DNA from: Candidatus Syntrophopropionicum ammoniitolerans | Lineage (GTDB): Bacteria; Bacillota; Desulfotomaculia; Desulfotomaculales; Pelotomaculaceae | DNA: 64,000 bases | Assembly: GCA_013201395.1 (NCBI GenBank) | Contig: JABMJD010000001.1 | Coordinates: forward strand, 124,001 to 188,000 | Reading direction: 5' to 3' | In this document: piece by piece, positions 1 through 9,900 of the stretch | How the letters are laid out: each line of letters begins with the position of its first letter | Position numbering within the stretch: position 1 is the first letter of the stretch | Notes under the pieces: generated by a model | The model's input: the letters and a program-made list of their open reading frames with translations, nothing else | Told to the model about the DNA's origin: nothing | Database searches by the model: none | Position numbers and translations under genes: made by a program

Positions 1-684
1 GAGACAACCGGCGAAAAAGATGCCTCAGGCTTATCTGAAGACGATGTGCGTGCAATTCTGCCGTATTTTCGTGGAAAAATAACGCAGACACCACCGATGA
101 CATCTGCGATTAAGATTAATGGAAAGAAATTATACCAACTGGCCAGGGCCGGCATGGAAATTGACCGGCCGAAGCGGATGGTTTATATAAAAACACTGGA
201 ATTTATCAGCGGGTATGGATGGGGTACACCCCACCCACGAGCCCTAGTGCACTTGTCCTGTTCCAAGGGTACCTATGTACGAAGCCTTTGCCTCGACATC
301 GGGTCCAGACTGTGCTGCGGGGCTCACATGTCTTTTTTGGTCAGGACAGCAGTAGGTCCCTATAAAATATCTGACTCGCTTACATTAGAGGAAATTGAGA
401 TCATGAGCAAGGAAAACACCTTGCTGGAGAAGGTCATCAGCATCGAGCAAGCACTTTGCGCCCTACCGGCAGTTCTGGTTAAAAACGGGGCGGTGCGGGC
501 AGTGCTGTCGGGAGCTAAACTATATCCGCCCGGTGCAGCCTCACTACCCGGCGGATTAAACGAAGGTGACAAGGTCCGCCTGGTTGGGCCGCAAGGACTT
601 CTGGCTATGGCGGAAACAACATGTGACAAGCAGGATGATGTGATTCGTTTTGTTTTTAAGCCTGTTTGGGTACTGCCAAGGTAA
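1..684 (+). CDS. truB: tRNA pseudouridine synthase B, 5'-truncated by window edge
   Basis: Frame 1 is open from base 1 (ETTGEKDASGLSEDDVRAIL...); TPPMTSAIKINGKKLYQLARAG and CSKGTYVRSLCLDIG motifs; followed by ribF-rpsO-pnp. Confidence 0.95.
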   Translation, partial: ETTGEKDASGLSEDDVRAILPYFRGKITQTPPMTSAIKINGKKLYQLARAGMEIDRPKRMVYIKTLEFISGYGWGTPHPRALVHLSCSKGTYVRSLCLDIGSRLCCGAHMSFLVRTAVGPYKISDSLTLEEIEIMSKENTLLEKVISIEQALCALPAVLVKNGAVRAVLSGAKLYPPGAASLPGGLNEGDKVRLVGPQGLLAMAETTCDKQDDVIRFVFKPVWVLPR

Positions 685-701
685 TTTAGGGGGTCAGCAT
701 A

Positions 702-1637
702 TTGCATATATATAACAGCTGGGAAAGTCTTAAGAGTAAATATGATAATATTGTGATTGGCCTTGGTAATTTCGACGGTGTTCACATCGGGCACCAGAAA
801 TTAATTCATGATCTGGTAGCACTGGCCAAAAAGATGAAAGGTACGCCGGTCGTATTTACCTTTCATCCGCATCCACTGGCAGTATTGAAGCCCGAGAGTT
901 GCCCACCGCATCTATTATCACAGGAATGCAAACAGGAGATATTCGCCAGGCTTGGTGTTGAAGTGCTTTTGACCATTCCTTTCAACCTGAAGTTAGCCGG
1001 TCTGTCCCCAGGGGATTTTGTTAGAAAGGTATTATGTGAAGAAATCGGTGTCCGCGGTGTGGTGGTAGGATATAATTATACATTTGGACATAAGGCACAG
1101 GGAACACCGGAATTGTTAAATGATCTGTCCAAAACCTATGGTTTTGACTTAAGGGTGATCCATCCGGTAACAGTTGATGGGCAAACTGTCAGTAGTACAG
1201 CGATCAGGAACCTGATTAAAATAGGGGATGTATCCGGAGCCGCAAAATTATTAGGGTATTACCCGTTTATGAGTGGTGAAGTAGTTGCCGGGGAAAAACG
1301 CGGTAGAAAACTTGGTTTTCCCACTGCTAATTTGGAAATCGGTCCAGAAATTTTGGTGCCTGCAAATGGCGTGTATGCAGCAAAAATTGATCATCGTGCC
1401 GATACATACCTGGGCCTGGTTAATATTGGGGTTAAACCAACCTTCCAGGGCAACAAAAGAAACATTGAAGTACATTTGTTGGATTTCTGCCAGGATCTTT
1501 ATGGTGAACAGATTAAGATTAATTTTACCAGACGGATCAGGGAGGAAAAAAAATTTGCTTCACCAACCGAACTGATTGAGCAAATCGAGATGGATGTCCA
1601 TGCGGCCAGGGTGGAATGGTTGAAAACAGGGGAATAA
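702..1637 (+). CDS. ribF: bifunctional riboflavin kinase/FAD synthetase
   Basis: GNFDGVHIGHQKLI, HPHPLAVL, GEKRGRKLGFPTANL motifs. Confidence 0.95.
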   Translation: MHIYNSWESLKSKYDNIVIGLGNFDGVHIGHQKLIHDLVALAKKMKGTPVVFTFHPHPLAVLKPESCPPHLLSQECKQEIFARLGVEVLLTIPFNLKLAGLSPGDFVRKVLCEEIGVRGVVVGYNYTFGHKAQGTPELLNDLSKTYGFDLRVIHPVTVDGQTVSSTAIRNLIKIGDVSGAAKLLGYYPFMSGEVVAGEKRGRKLGFPTANLEIGPEILVPANGVYAAKIDHRADTYLGLVNIGVKPTFQGNKRNIEVHLLDFCQDLYGEQIKINFTRRIREEKKFASPTELIEQIEMDVHAARVEWLKTGE

Positions 1638-1675
1638 ATGAGTCCCCGCCTAAATATATTTCTTAAGAGGCAACA

Positions 1676-1704
1676 TTTACATGAATACCGGATTGTGCTA
1701 CAAT
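1676..1704 (+). promoter_or_regulatory. sigmaA-type promoter TTTACA-N17-TACAAT with extended TGC -10
   Basis: Direct reading upstream of the 1748 ORF. Confidence 0.6.
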
Positions 1705-1747
1705 TAACCTGTTAACAGTCCCGACAAAGCAAAAGGAGACGTTAACA

Positions 1748-1972
1748 TTGGGCATTCCCAAACATGATTTTCCTGATGAAGAGATTAAAAAATGGATTAA
1801 TCATATTTCTTTGATCTGTCTCAGTGAGGAGTTTCAGTCTCTTAAAAAGGAACTTGAAACTATTTATCTCCAGGCGAATATGAAGAATGTTCAGCTGGTA
1901 GCATTTCAGGATGCCCTTTATGCTTTTCTCAACCAGGGCAAGGATGAAAAGGCGCAGCCGGTCCATGCTTAG
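1748..1972 (+). CDS. small hypothetical protein, TTG start
   Basis: ORF with AAAGGAG RBS and promoter upstream. Confidence 0.65.
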   Translation: MGIPKHDFPDEEIKKWINHISLICLSEEFQSLKKELETIYLQANMKNVQLVAFQDALYAFLNQGKDEKAQPVHA

Positions 1973-1986
1973 AGGGTTAGATTAAA

Positions 1987-2208
1987 ATGAAGGTAATTAT
2001 TACCGAGCATGCCCGGAAGCGGCTGAGGGATATGAGGCAGGAAAAAATTACAATTGCAGATATTGTTAGTGCTGCCAACTCTATTCCGGGTAAAATACCA
2101 ACAGCTACTAGATTCCGCGGTTTTTTTGCTAAATCCGGTCGGATATTTGACCTGGTAGCCAAGGATATACCGGGTAGACGTCTGGTAATAACTATAATTG
2201 GCAAGTAG
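1987..2208 (+). CDS. small basic protein resembling DUF4258/RelE-like (HARKRLRDM...)
   Basis: N-terminal ITEHARKRLRDMRQEKITIADIV pattern; 14 nt after the previous ORF. Confidence 0.55.
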   Translation: MKVIITEHARKRLRDMRQEKITIADIVSAANSIPGKIPTATRFRGFFAKSGRIFDLVAKDIPGRRLVITIIGK

Positions 2209-2292
2209 ATCTATGTGAACTGCAGGCTAGGGGACTCGTTCTCCGGCGGTTTTCTTGGCTTGCGGCGATTTTAAATTAAAGGAGGTGACGGC

Positions 2293-2562
2293 ATGGCCTT
2301 GACCACTGAAAAGAAAAGTGAAGTTATCTCAGAGCACAAAATACACGAGAATGATACGGGGTCTCCGGAGGTTCAGGTAGCAATATTAACAACAAGGATT
2401 AACACACTTACCGAACATTTGAAACTACACAAAGGGGATCACCATTCACGGCGTGGTTTATTGAAAATGGTTGGTCGGAGAAGGGCTTTGCTCAATTATT
2501 TACGTGATCGTCATTTTGATCGATATCGTTCCTTAATTGAAAAACTTGGTTTAAGAAAGTAG
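2293..2562 (+). CDS. rpsO: 30S ribosomal protein S15
   Basis: [54 protein letters not shown]. Confidence 0.98.
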   Translation: MALTTEKKSEVISEHKIHENDTGSPEVQVAILTTRINTLTEHLKLHKGDHHSRRGLLKMVGRRRALLNYLRDRHFDRYRSLIEKLGLRK

Positions 2563-2570
2563 ACACATCA

Positions 2571-2600
2571 AAGCGGGTAATACCCGCTTCTTTATTGCAG
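2571..2600 (+). terminator. rpsO intrinsic terminator
   Basis: AAGCGGGTA-A-TACCCGCTT followed by CTTTATT. Confidence 0.75.
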
Positions 2601-2704
2601 TTGAACAATGTATTTTTTGTCATAAAAGAAGGAGATAATAGGGAATAGGAAGAAGATATTAGTGCAACAATTTTGTTTAATTTTTACAGGAGGATATCCC
2701 ATAT

Positions 2705-4912
2705 ATGTTGGAAAAACCAATTTTAAAAAAAGAAATCACGATTGGCGGTCGGCCAATGACACTGGAAACCGGCAGACTGGCCGGACAAGCCGGTGGAGCA
2801 GTTTATGTCCGTTATGGTGACACAGTAGTTTTGGTTACTGCCACCATGGCCAGATATATTAGGACAGGCATCGATTTTTTCCCTCTCACTGTGGATTATG
2901 AAGAGAGGTTTTATGCTGTGGGTAAAATCCCTGGTGGATTCATAAAACGAGAAGGCCGGCCCAGTGAAAAGGCCGTCCTTTCAGCCCGGCTGATAGACAG
3001 ACCCATAAGGCCCTTGTTTCCCCAGGATATGCGCAACGATGTCCAGGTGATCGCCACTATTTTGTCGGTGGATCAGGATCATGCCCCGGAAATAGCGGCG
3101 ATGGTGGGTGCTTCGGCGGCACTGCATATTTCTGAAATCCCCTTTAGACAGCCTATCGGTGGTGTGATAGTGGGCCGTGTGGATGGGCAGTTTGTGGTTA
3201 ACCCGGTACTGTCCCAGGCCGAAAAGAGCGAAATGCACCTGGTGGTTGCCGGCACTGCTGATGCTGTGATGATGGTGGAGGCAGGAGCAAAGGAAATTCC
3301 GGAGGATATTATGCTCGAGGCTATATCTTATGGCCACGGTGTGGTAGCAGAAATTGTAGATTTTATAGAAAAATTTAGAGCAGAGGCCCTGGCTATGGGC
3401 CTGGCCAAAGAAAAATTTGTTCCGGAAGCCAGTGAACCCGAGGAAGAAATGCTGGAAGCTGTTAGCGCCATGGCCATGGACAGGCTGGAGCAGGGGATCC
3501 GTATGTGTATTAAAGAAGGATTTTCAAAGCAGGCCAGGGATAACTGCCTCGACGAAATAAAAACGGAGATACTGGATCAGTACCTGGAAGAATACCCCGA
3601 AGAAGAAAACGCAATCATGAAAATAATGGGCTCCATTGAGAAAAAAATAATTCGCAAGATTATGTCGGCGGAAAGAATGCGTATTGACGGGCGCGCTATT
3701 ACCGAGGTGCGACCGATAACGGTTGAGGTTGGTATATTGCCGCGGCCCCACGGGTCCGGACTTTTTACCCGGGGTCAGACGCAGATTCTGTCGGCAGTGA
3801 CACTGGGTACCATTTCGGAAGAGCAGATTCTAGACGGATTGGGTGTTGAGGAATCCAAAAGATATATCCACCACTATAATTTCCCCCCTTATAGCGTTGG
3901 AGAAACGCGGCCGATTAGGGGTGCCAGCCGGCGTGAGATCGGTCACGGTGCTCTGGCCGAAAAAGCGCTTTTGCCTGTTATACCGGTAGAAGAAGATTTC
4001 CCATACACCATCCGGGTGGTATCGGATGCCTTGGAATCAAACGGTTCCACATCTATGGGTAGTGTATGTGGAAGTTGTTTGGCTTTAATGGATGCCGGTG
4101 TTCCTATAGTAGCGCCGGTGGCCGGCATTGCCATGGGACTAATCGCAGAAGAGAATGTATTTACCATTTTAACAGATATACAGGGCTATGAGGATCATCT
4201 TGGTGATATGGATTTCAAGGTAGCCGGCACGGCAAAGGGTATCACCGCCTTGCAAATGGACATCAAGATACCCGGTGTTACTAAAGCTGTGTTTGAGCAG
4301 GCACTGGCCCAGGCCTACGAGGGCAGAATGCACATTATGGGAAAAATGGCAGAGGTACTACCGGCTCCCAGACCTGAACTGTCACCCAATGCCCCAAGAA
4401 TTATCCATACAACCATTGACCCGGACAAAATTAGGGAAGTTATTGGCCCTGGCGGCAAGATAATCAAAAAAATTGTCGAGGAAACAGGCGCTGATATTGA
4501 TATTGAAGATGATGGTAAGGTGTTCATCGCCTCAATCGATCAGGAGAAAGGGCAGATGGCCCTGGAGATTATCGAGTCTATCACCAAGGAAGTGCTTGCT
4601 GGTGAAATATATAACGGCAAGGTGACTCGGGTTACTGATTTTGGTTGTTTTGTGGAAGTAGTCCCCGGCGTGATGGGCTTGCCGGGCAAGGAAGGCCTGG
4701 TGCATATCTCCCAGCTGGAACATCACCGGGTAAACAGGGTGGAGGATGTGGTCAAAGAGGGAGAAATGATTATGGTTAAGGTGATTGGCTACGACAATCA
4801 GGGCCGGATGAAACTTTCCAAAAAGGATGCCATGCCGCCGCCACCCGGCCAGGAGAAGAAAGGCAGCCGCAGTGGTGGCCGCTTCAAACGCCGGAATAAC
4901 CCAGGCGAATAG
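2705..4912 (+). CDS. pnp: polynucleotide phosphorylase
   Basis: Full-length PNPase with KH ([11 protein letters not shown]) and S1 domains; downstream of rpsO. Confidence 0.98.
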   Translation: MLEKPILKKEITIGGRPMTLETGRLAGQAGGAVYVRYGDTVVLVTATMARYIRTGIDFFPLTVDYEERFYAVGKIPGGFIKREGRPSEKAVLSARLIDRPIRPLFPQDMRNDVQVIATILSVDQDHAPEIAAMVGASAALHISEIPFRQPIGGVIVGRVDGQFVVNPVLSQAEKSEMHLVVAGTADAVMMVEAGAKEIPEDIMLEAISYGHGVVAEIVDFIEKFRAEALAMGLAKEKFVPEASEPEEEMLEAVSAMAMDRLEQGIRMCIKEGFSKQARDNCLDEIKTEILDQYLEEYPEEENAIMKIMGSIEKKIIRKIMSAERMRIDGRAITEVRPITVEVGILPRPHGSGLFTRGQTQILSAVTLGTISEEQILDGLGVEESKRYIHHYNFPPYSVGETRPIRGASRREIGHGALAEKALLPVIPVEEDFPYTIRVVSDALESNGSTSMGSVCGSCLALMDAGVPIVAPVAGIAMGLIAEENVFTILTDIQGYEDHLGDMDFKVAGTAKGITALQMDIKIPGVTKAVFEQALAQAYEGRMHIMGKMAEVLPAPRPELSPNAPRIIHTTIDPDKIREVIGPGGKIIKKIVEETGADIDIEDDGKVFIASIDQEKGQMALEIIESITKEVLAGEIYNGKVTRVTDFGCFVEVVPGVMGLPGKEGLVHISQLEHHRVNRVEDVVKEGEMIMVKVIGYDNQGRMKLSKKDAMPPPPGQEKKGSRSGGRFKRRNNPGE

Positions 4913-4942
4913 TGTCGTTTTTGCTATAAAAAACAAACAAAA

Positions 4943-4972
4943 AACCTCGTATATTGAGGTTTTTTTTGTTTT
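4943..4972 (+). terminator. pnp intrinsic terminator
   Basis: AAAACCTCgtatatTGAGGTTTTTTTTG. Confidence 0.8.
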
Positions 4973-5034
4973 TAAAATAATTTCATCCTACTCGGCATAA
5001 TTTAGTTTTGAATAGTTTATGAGGGGGATGATCT

Positions 5035-5796
5035 ATGATGCTTTATCTCAATCTGAGAAAAAGAGGGGTTAGGTCCGGTTTATTGTTTTTAGTTTCTTTG
5101 CTGGTCATCGGTGTAATCGTGACCAAAACCTGGGGTGCCCCGGGAAAGGCCGTTATGGCACCAATTTACCATGGCAGTGATAGTGAAGAAAAAATTGCAC
5201 TGACCTTTAATGTTGTCTGGGGGGAGGAGTTTATCCCGCAAATACTGACCACTTTGGATGAAAACGACGTAAAATGCACCTTTTTCATGGGTGGCCAGTG
5301 GGTGGATGATTTCCCGGAACTGGCTAATAAAATTGTAGAGGACGGTCATGAGTTAGGTAACCATGGTTATTCCCATTTGCACCAGGAACAAATGTCCATA
5401 ACAGCAAATGTTGAGGAAATTAAAAAGGCTGAAACAGCAATTGAAAATGTCACGGGGGTTAAAACAGTGTTATTTGCACCCCCATATGGTGAAAAGGGCG
5501 ATGTGGTAATAAAATCGGCAGAAGAAGCCGGTTACACTACGATCTACTGGAGCCTTGATACAATTGACTGGCAGCGGCCTGATCCATCTGTAATTTTGGA
5601 CCGGGTATTACCAAGAGCTCATAACGGGGCTATTGTGCTCATGCACCCAACTGCACCCACAGTAAATGCCTTGCCGGATATGGTTAAGGGGCTTAAGGAA
5701 GAAGGTTACCAGCTGGTCAAGGTTTCGTCGCTGTTGGAAGTCCTGGATAAGGAAAAAAATAAGGTGGAGGAAAACCAAGACACCGACAATAGTTAA
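5035..5796 (+). CDS. polysaccharide deacetylase family protein (sporulation-type)
   Basis: N-terminal TM; LTFNVVWGEEFIPQIL, HELGNHGYSHLH, FAPPYGEKG NodB-like motifs. Confidence 0.9.
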   Translation: MMLYLNLRKRGVRSGLLFLVSLLVIGVIVTKTWGAPGKAVMAPIYHGSDSEEKIALTFNVVWGEEFIPQILTTLDENDVKCTFFMGGQWVDDFPELANKIVEDGHELGNHGYSHLHQEQMSITANVEEIKKAETAIENVTGVKTVLFAPPYGEKGDVVIKSAEEAGYTTIYWSLDTIDWQRPDPSVILDRVLPRAHNGAIVLMHPTAPTVNALPDMVKGLKEEGYQLVKVSSLLEVLDKEKNKVEENQDTDNS

Positions 5797-5837
5797 TATA
5801 AACCAAAACCCCCTGAAAGATATTATTTTAACACATT

Positions 5838-5875
5838 AAAGCCTTTTGAAAGAATTATTTCAGAAGGCTTTAATT
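5838..5875 (+). terminator. intrinsic terminator
   Basis: AAAGCCTTtTGAAAgaattaTTTCAgAAGGCTTT + T-rich. Confidence 0.75.
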
Positions 5876-5893
5876 TTAATTTAAAAAGCTGCC

Positions 5894-7189
5894 ATGTTAT
5901 TTGTTGTCTGCGGAGATGTGTTGTTTTTGTGTCTTCTTTGTTTATCATTAAAAAAATTTGCAGAAATCCCACTATGGTTAAATATTTATTTGCGGAACTG
6001 GGAAACCTTTGGTTGGGAAAAGGGGTGTTTTGAAATCAGCTATAGACTGGCAAGAACAAGCTTTTTTCTTTTTTGTGTTTTCATGGTGTTCCTTTGCTGT
6101 CCCTATGTGGGGTCGGCAGAACATTTTTGTACAGAAGAGCCCCTGGTTACAGCCCGGGCAGCAGTGTTACTGGACGCTAATAGCGGCCAGGTTCTTTTTG
6201 AGAAGAACGCCGGGCAAAGGATGCCACCGGCCAGTACCACCAAGATTATGACAGCATTATTAGCTCTGGAAGGCGGAAATCTGCAATCCCTGGTAACTGT
6301 AAGTCCCTGGGCTGCTGCAGTGGGTGAAGCCAGTCTTGACCTGCGAGCAGGTGAAAAGCTTACCCTGGAAGAACTGATCTTCGGGGCACTACTGGAGTCA
6401 GGCAATGATGCCTGCGTGGCCATAGCAGAACACATTGCCGGTACTGAAAAACATTTTGTTACGCTAATGAACCAGAAGGCTTTGATGTTAGGCGCCATGG
6501 ATACAAGTTTTAAGAACACCAACGGCTTGCCGGCACCAGGGCATTACACCACAGCTCGGGATCTGGCAGTGATCACCAGGCAGGCCCTGGGCAACCCTCT
6601 TTTTAAAGAAATAGTAAGCACCCGCCAAAAAACAATTGGCGGCAACCGGGAAAGGCATTTAAATAACACCAACCGTCTGCTATGGAGTTATAGCTGGGCC
6701 GATGGTGTCAAAACAGGAACCACAAATGAAGCCGGCCAGTGCCTGGTAGCATCAGGTACGATTGACGGCAGGCAGGTAATTAGTGTGGTACTGAACAGTG
6801 AAAACCGCTGGCGCGATTCGACCCTACTGTTAAATCATGGTCATGAACATTTTGAAAACCAGCAGGTTTTTTCTGCAAACGAAACATTTGCGACTATACC
6901 GGTGAAAGAGGGCGATGTCCAGGAAATCAAGGCCCTCGTTCCGGAAGAATACACGGTAGTAATACCAAAAGGCAGGTCGGATCTCATAGACTTAAGGTAC
7001 AATACAAGGGAGGTGCTTTACGCACCGGTGATAAGGGGTGATTTTGTGGGCAATGTAGTGGTGTCGGTCAATGGCAAGTATGCCGGAAGTGTTGATCTGG
7101 TGTCTGATCGCCAGGTAACAAGGAAAAATACGCTGCAACTATTTCTAGAAAAAATTTTTAAACAAGGTGCAACAGGATATGACCGGTAA
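5894..7189 (+). CDS. D-alanyl-D-alanine carboxypeptidase (DacF/DacB-type); true start probably internal
   Basis: PPASTTKIMTALLALE, SGNDACVAIAEH, DGVKTGTTNEAGQC motifs of S11 peptidases. Confidence 0.92.
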   Translation: MLFVVCGDVLFLCLLCLSLKKFAEIPLWLNIYLRNWETFGWEKGCFEISYRLARTSFFLFCVFMVFLCCPYVGSAEHFCTEEPLVTARAAVLLDANSGQVLFEKNAGQRMPPASTTKIMTALLALEGGNLQSLVTVSPWAAAVGEASLDLRAGEKLTLEELIFGALLESGNDACVAIAEHIAGTEKHFVTLMNQKALMLGAMDTSFKNTNGLPAPGHYTTARDLAVITRQALGNPLFKEIVSTRQKTIGGNRERHLNNTNRLLWSYSWADGVKTGTTNEAGQCLVASGTIDGRQVISVVLNSENRWRDSTLLLNHGHEHFENQQVFSANETFATIPVKEGDVQEIKALVPEEYTVVIPKGRSDLIDLRYNTREVLYAPVIRGDFVGNVVVSVNGKYAGSVDLVSDRQVTRKNTLQLFLEKIFKQGATGYDR

Positions 7190-7235
7190 TATAACGAATA
7201 CTTTGGTGATGGAATAGTAGGAGGTTTTTCGCTGA

Positions 7236-8498
7236 ATGTATAATTTAGTGACCATGGACAACAACACGCAGATCATCACTGAGGCCGTACCCCATGTTCG
7301 TTCGGTGTCCATAGGCTTTTTTGTAGGCACCGGATCTCGTTATGAAACACCCGACATAAACGGAGCCTCACACTTTATTGAGCACCTGATGTTCAAGGGA
7401 ACCAGCAGGCGGACCCCCCGGGATATAGCTGAAGAGCTGGATGCGGTAGGTGGCCAGTTAAACGCTTTTACCACCAAGGAATACACATGTTATTATGCCC
7501 GGGTACTTGACGAGCATTTTGATTTGGCGGTAGATCTGCTGGGGGATATGCTTTTTGAATCGAAGTTTGCACCTGGGGATATAGATCGGGAAAGAAATGT
7601 AATTCTAGAGGAAATAAAAATGTATGAGGACGCTCCCGATGAGCTGGTGCACGATATTTTTGCTAGTTCTATCTGGCAGGGTCATTCCCTGGGGCAGCCC
7701 ATTATTGGCACTGTGGATGTAGTAAACAGCCTTTCCCGGGATAGGCTTTATGACTACTACAAGGCACACTACAACCCCAGCAGAATGATCGTGGCCGTGG
7801 CCGGCAACATAAAACATGATCTGGTAATGGATAGGCTGCGTCCAATCTTTGAAAAAAGGGGAGGCAAAGAATCCCCCAGGCTGATAAACAAACCAGCTAA
7901 TCAACGGCAGATTACCTGCCGGAATAAGGATACCGAACAGGTTCACTTGATTGTTGGTGCACCGGGATTGAAACTGGGCCATGACAAAATATATATTATG
8001 CAGCTGATTACCACAATCTTGGGCGGAGGCCTCAGTTCCAGGCTTTTTCAGGAAATTAGGGAGAAAAGGGGTTTGGTTTACTCGGTATATTCATATCATA
8101 GCTCTTACCAGGATGCCGGGCTTTTCGGTATGTATGCCGGGTTAAGCAAACAAAATGTGGACGAGGTTCTGGAGCTGATTTTTAAACAGGTAAGGGATAT
8201 CCAGGTTAAAGGTGTGCCGGAAGAAGAATTGCACCGGGCCAAGGAGCAGCTAAAAGGCAATCTCTATCTTGGTCTGGAAAATGTAAATGCCCGGATGAGC
8301 AGGCTTGGTAAATCCCAGATGTACCTGGGCAGGGTCATTACACCAGAAGAAGTTATAGACAAGCTAAACATGGTTACTACAAATGATATTCAAGAATTGG
8401 CGCAAGAAATGTTGGATCCCCAGGGTTTTTCCCTGGCCAGTGTCGGTCCATGGGATGACTGTGGTAATCTTAAAAAAGTAATCAATGGCTTACTATAG
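7236..8498 (+). CDS. M16 family zinc metallopeptidase
   Basis: HFIEHLMFKGT (HxxEH), GGGLSSRLFQEIREKRGLVYSV. Confidence 0.95.
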   Translation: MYNLVTMDNNTQIITEAVPHVRSVSIGFFVGTGSRYETPDINGASHFIEHLMFKGTSRRTPRDIAEELDAVGGQLNAFTTKEYTCYYARVLDEHFDLAVDLLGDMLFESKFAPGDIDRERNVILEEIKMYEDAPDELVHDIFASSIWQGHSLGQPIIGTVDVVNSLSRDRLYDYYKAHYNPSRMIVAVAGNIKHDLVMDRLRPIFEKRGGKESPRLINKPANQRQITCRNKDTEQVHLIVGAPGLKLGHDKIYIMQLITTILGGGLSSRLFQEIREKRGLVYSVYSYHSSYQDAGLFGMYAGLSKQNVDEVLELIFKQVRDIQVKGVPEEELHRAKEQLKGNLYLGLENVNARMSRLGKSQMYLGRVITPEEVIDKLNMVTTNDIQELAQEMLDPQGFSLASVGPWDDCGNLKKVINGLL

Positions 8499-8528
8499 AC
8501 AATATCATTGATTAAAGGTGAAGTAGAG

Positions 8529-8990
8529 ATGGACTTTTCAATTAATATCAAGGTTATGAAAATTCCCAAAGTCGCCGGGGCGGATCCCCATCTTCCCCAG
8601 TATGCAACTGAGGGTGCGGCGGGACTGGATCTGGCCGCCTGTCTGAAGTCTCCACAGGTTATAGCGCCTGGAGCCAGGGTTAAAATACCCACCGGTATTG
8701 CCATTGAAATGCCCCACACATATATTGCCGGTTTAATTTTCCCCAGAAGTGGATTGGCTACCAAACATGGCATTTCCCTGGCCAACGCCGTTGGTGTAAT
8801 AGATAGCGACTACAAGGGTGAAATTATCGTTCCTGTAACCAACCAGGGCGAAAAAGAATACGTGATTAAACCGGGAGAGCGAATTGCTCAACTGGTGTTT
8901 GTGCCTGTTTTCAAGGCTACCATCGTAGAAACAGATGAATTAAGGGAGACTGACCGGGGGGCAGGTGGATTTGGTTCCACCGGAAAATGA
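8529..8990 (+). CDS. dut: dUTP diphosphatase (ATG 8529 preferred over track start 8508)
   Basis: AAGLDLAA, PRSGLATKHG, GVIDSDYKGEI, RIAQLVF, RGAGGFGSTG motifs. Confidence 0.95.
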   Translation: MDFSINIKVMKIPKVAGADPHLPQYATEGAAGLDLAACLKSPQVIAPGARVKIPTGIAIEMPHTYIAGLIFPRSGLATKHGISLANAVGVIDSDYKGEIIVPVTNQGEKEYVIKPGERIAQLVFVPVFKATIVETDELRETDRGAGGFGSTGK

Positions 8991-9034
8991 CTTGAGCCAA
9001 TTGGCTAAATAATTGTCCTAAAATAAAGAAATTG

Positions 9035-9070
9035 ACAAAACTGCTCTATCTTGCAGAGCGGTTTTTTTGT
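9035..9070 (+). terminator. dut terminator
   Basis: AAACTGCTCTatcttgcAGAGCGGTTTTTTTG. Confidence 0.8.
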
Positions 9071-9123
9071 TTGCGATTCATATTTCAGGCCTGTCCATAA
9101 TAAATTATCCTGAGGTGAAAAAT

Positions 9124-9459
9124 ATGGCCGGGGTAATAATTTTCAGTTTGCTGGTTCTACTGCTTGTAATTCTATCCTTGCGAGAGCGCGTGCACCAGGG
9201 CTATTTGCGTGAAAAAGACTGGGAGTTTATTGGTGAGGCAAAATCAAGCCGGGTATCCCAGGCCTTGACTAACCTGATCGGTGTTGCCGGAGGCATATAT
9301 CTGGCACTGATGATTTTTGTCACCTTTTTAGAGCTGCAGATACCGGAACGGATATCCTTTGGCCGCATAAGTTTGGAACCCCTGGCGGCTATATCCATTT
9401 TGATTTCACTAATCCAGCCCTATTTTTTAAAGGTTGTAAACGCCTGGAAACGCCTTTAG
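9124..9459 (+). CDS. small membrane protein of unknown function
   Basis: ORF with several hydrophobic stretches; ATG 9124 preferred over 9067. Confidence 0.6.
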   Translation: MAGVIIFSLLVLLLVILSLRERVHQGYLREKDWEFIGEAKSSRVSQALTNLIGVAGGIYLALMIFVTFLELQIPERISFGRISLEPLAAISILISLIQPYFLKVVNAWKRL

Positions 9460-9486
9460 AAATGAACATCATGGAGGTGAAATACA

Positions 9487-9756
9487 TTGCGAATGGGTGA
9501 CCTTGTTGGTAAAGAAATTATCAATATTAATAATGGCCGGCGCCTGGGTGTAGTGGGAGATTCGGACATGAATGTTGACATTGATTCCGGTGATATTCAG
9601 TCCATTATACTGCCAAGAAGAAGTAACCTGATCAATCTGTGGATGGACAGGCAGCATCTAATTATACCGTGGGAGGCGGTAAAAAAAATTGGTACTGAGG
9701 TGATTATTGTAGAACTGGATCAAACCAGCCCTTTTTACCAGCGTTTTCCCATATAA
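9487..9756 (+). CDS. YlmC/YmxH family PRC-barrel sporulation protein
   Basis: DLVGKEIININNGRRLGVVGDSDMNVD; GGAGGTGA RBS. Confidence 0.85.
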   Translation: MRMGDLVGKEIININNGRRLGVVGDSDMNVDIDSGDIQSIILPRRSNLINLWMDRQHLIIPWEAVKKIGTEVIIVELDQTSPFYQRFPI

Positions 9757-9818
9757 AAAATTAGCTTTTTTTTGCTATATTAATTGGATTTACTAGTCAA
9801 TGAAAATTTTTGGCGCCT

Positions 9819-9850
9819 TAACTCCATGCCGGCATGGAGTTTTTTTTTAA
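9819..9850 (+). terminator. intrinsic terminator
   Basis: AACTCCATGCCGGCATGGAGTTTTTTTTT. Confidence 0.85.
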
Positions 9851-9900
9851 TCTTTTAAAACAGGTGTTATTAAGTGTACCTTTGATTGACATACTAAAAT

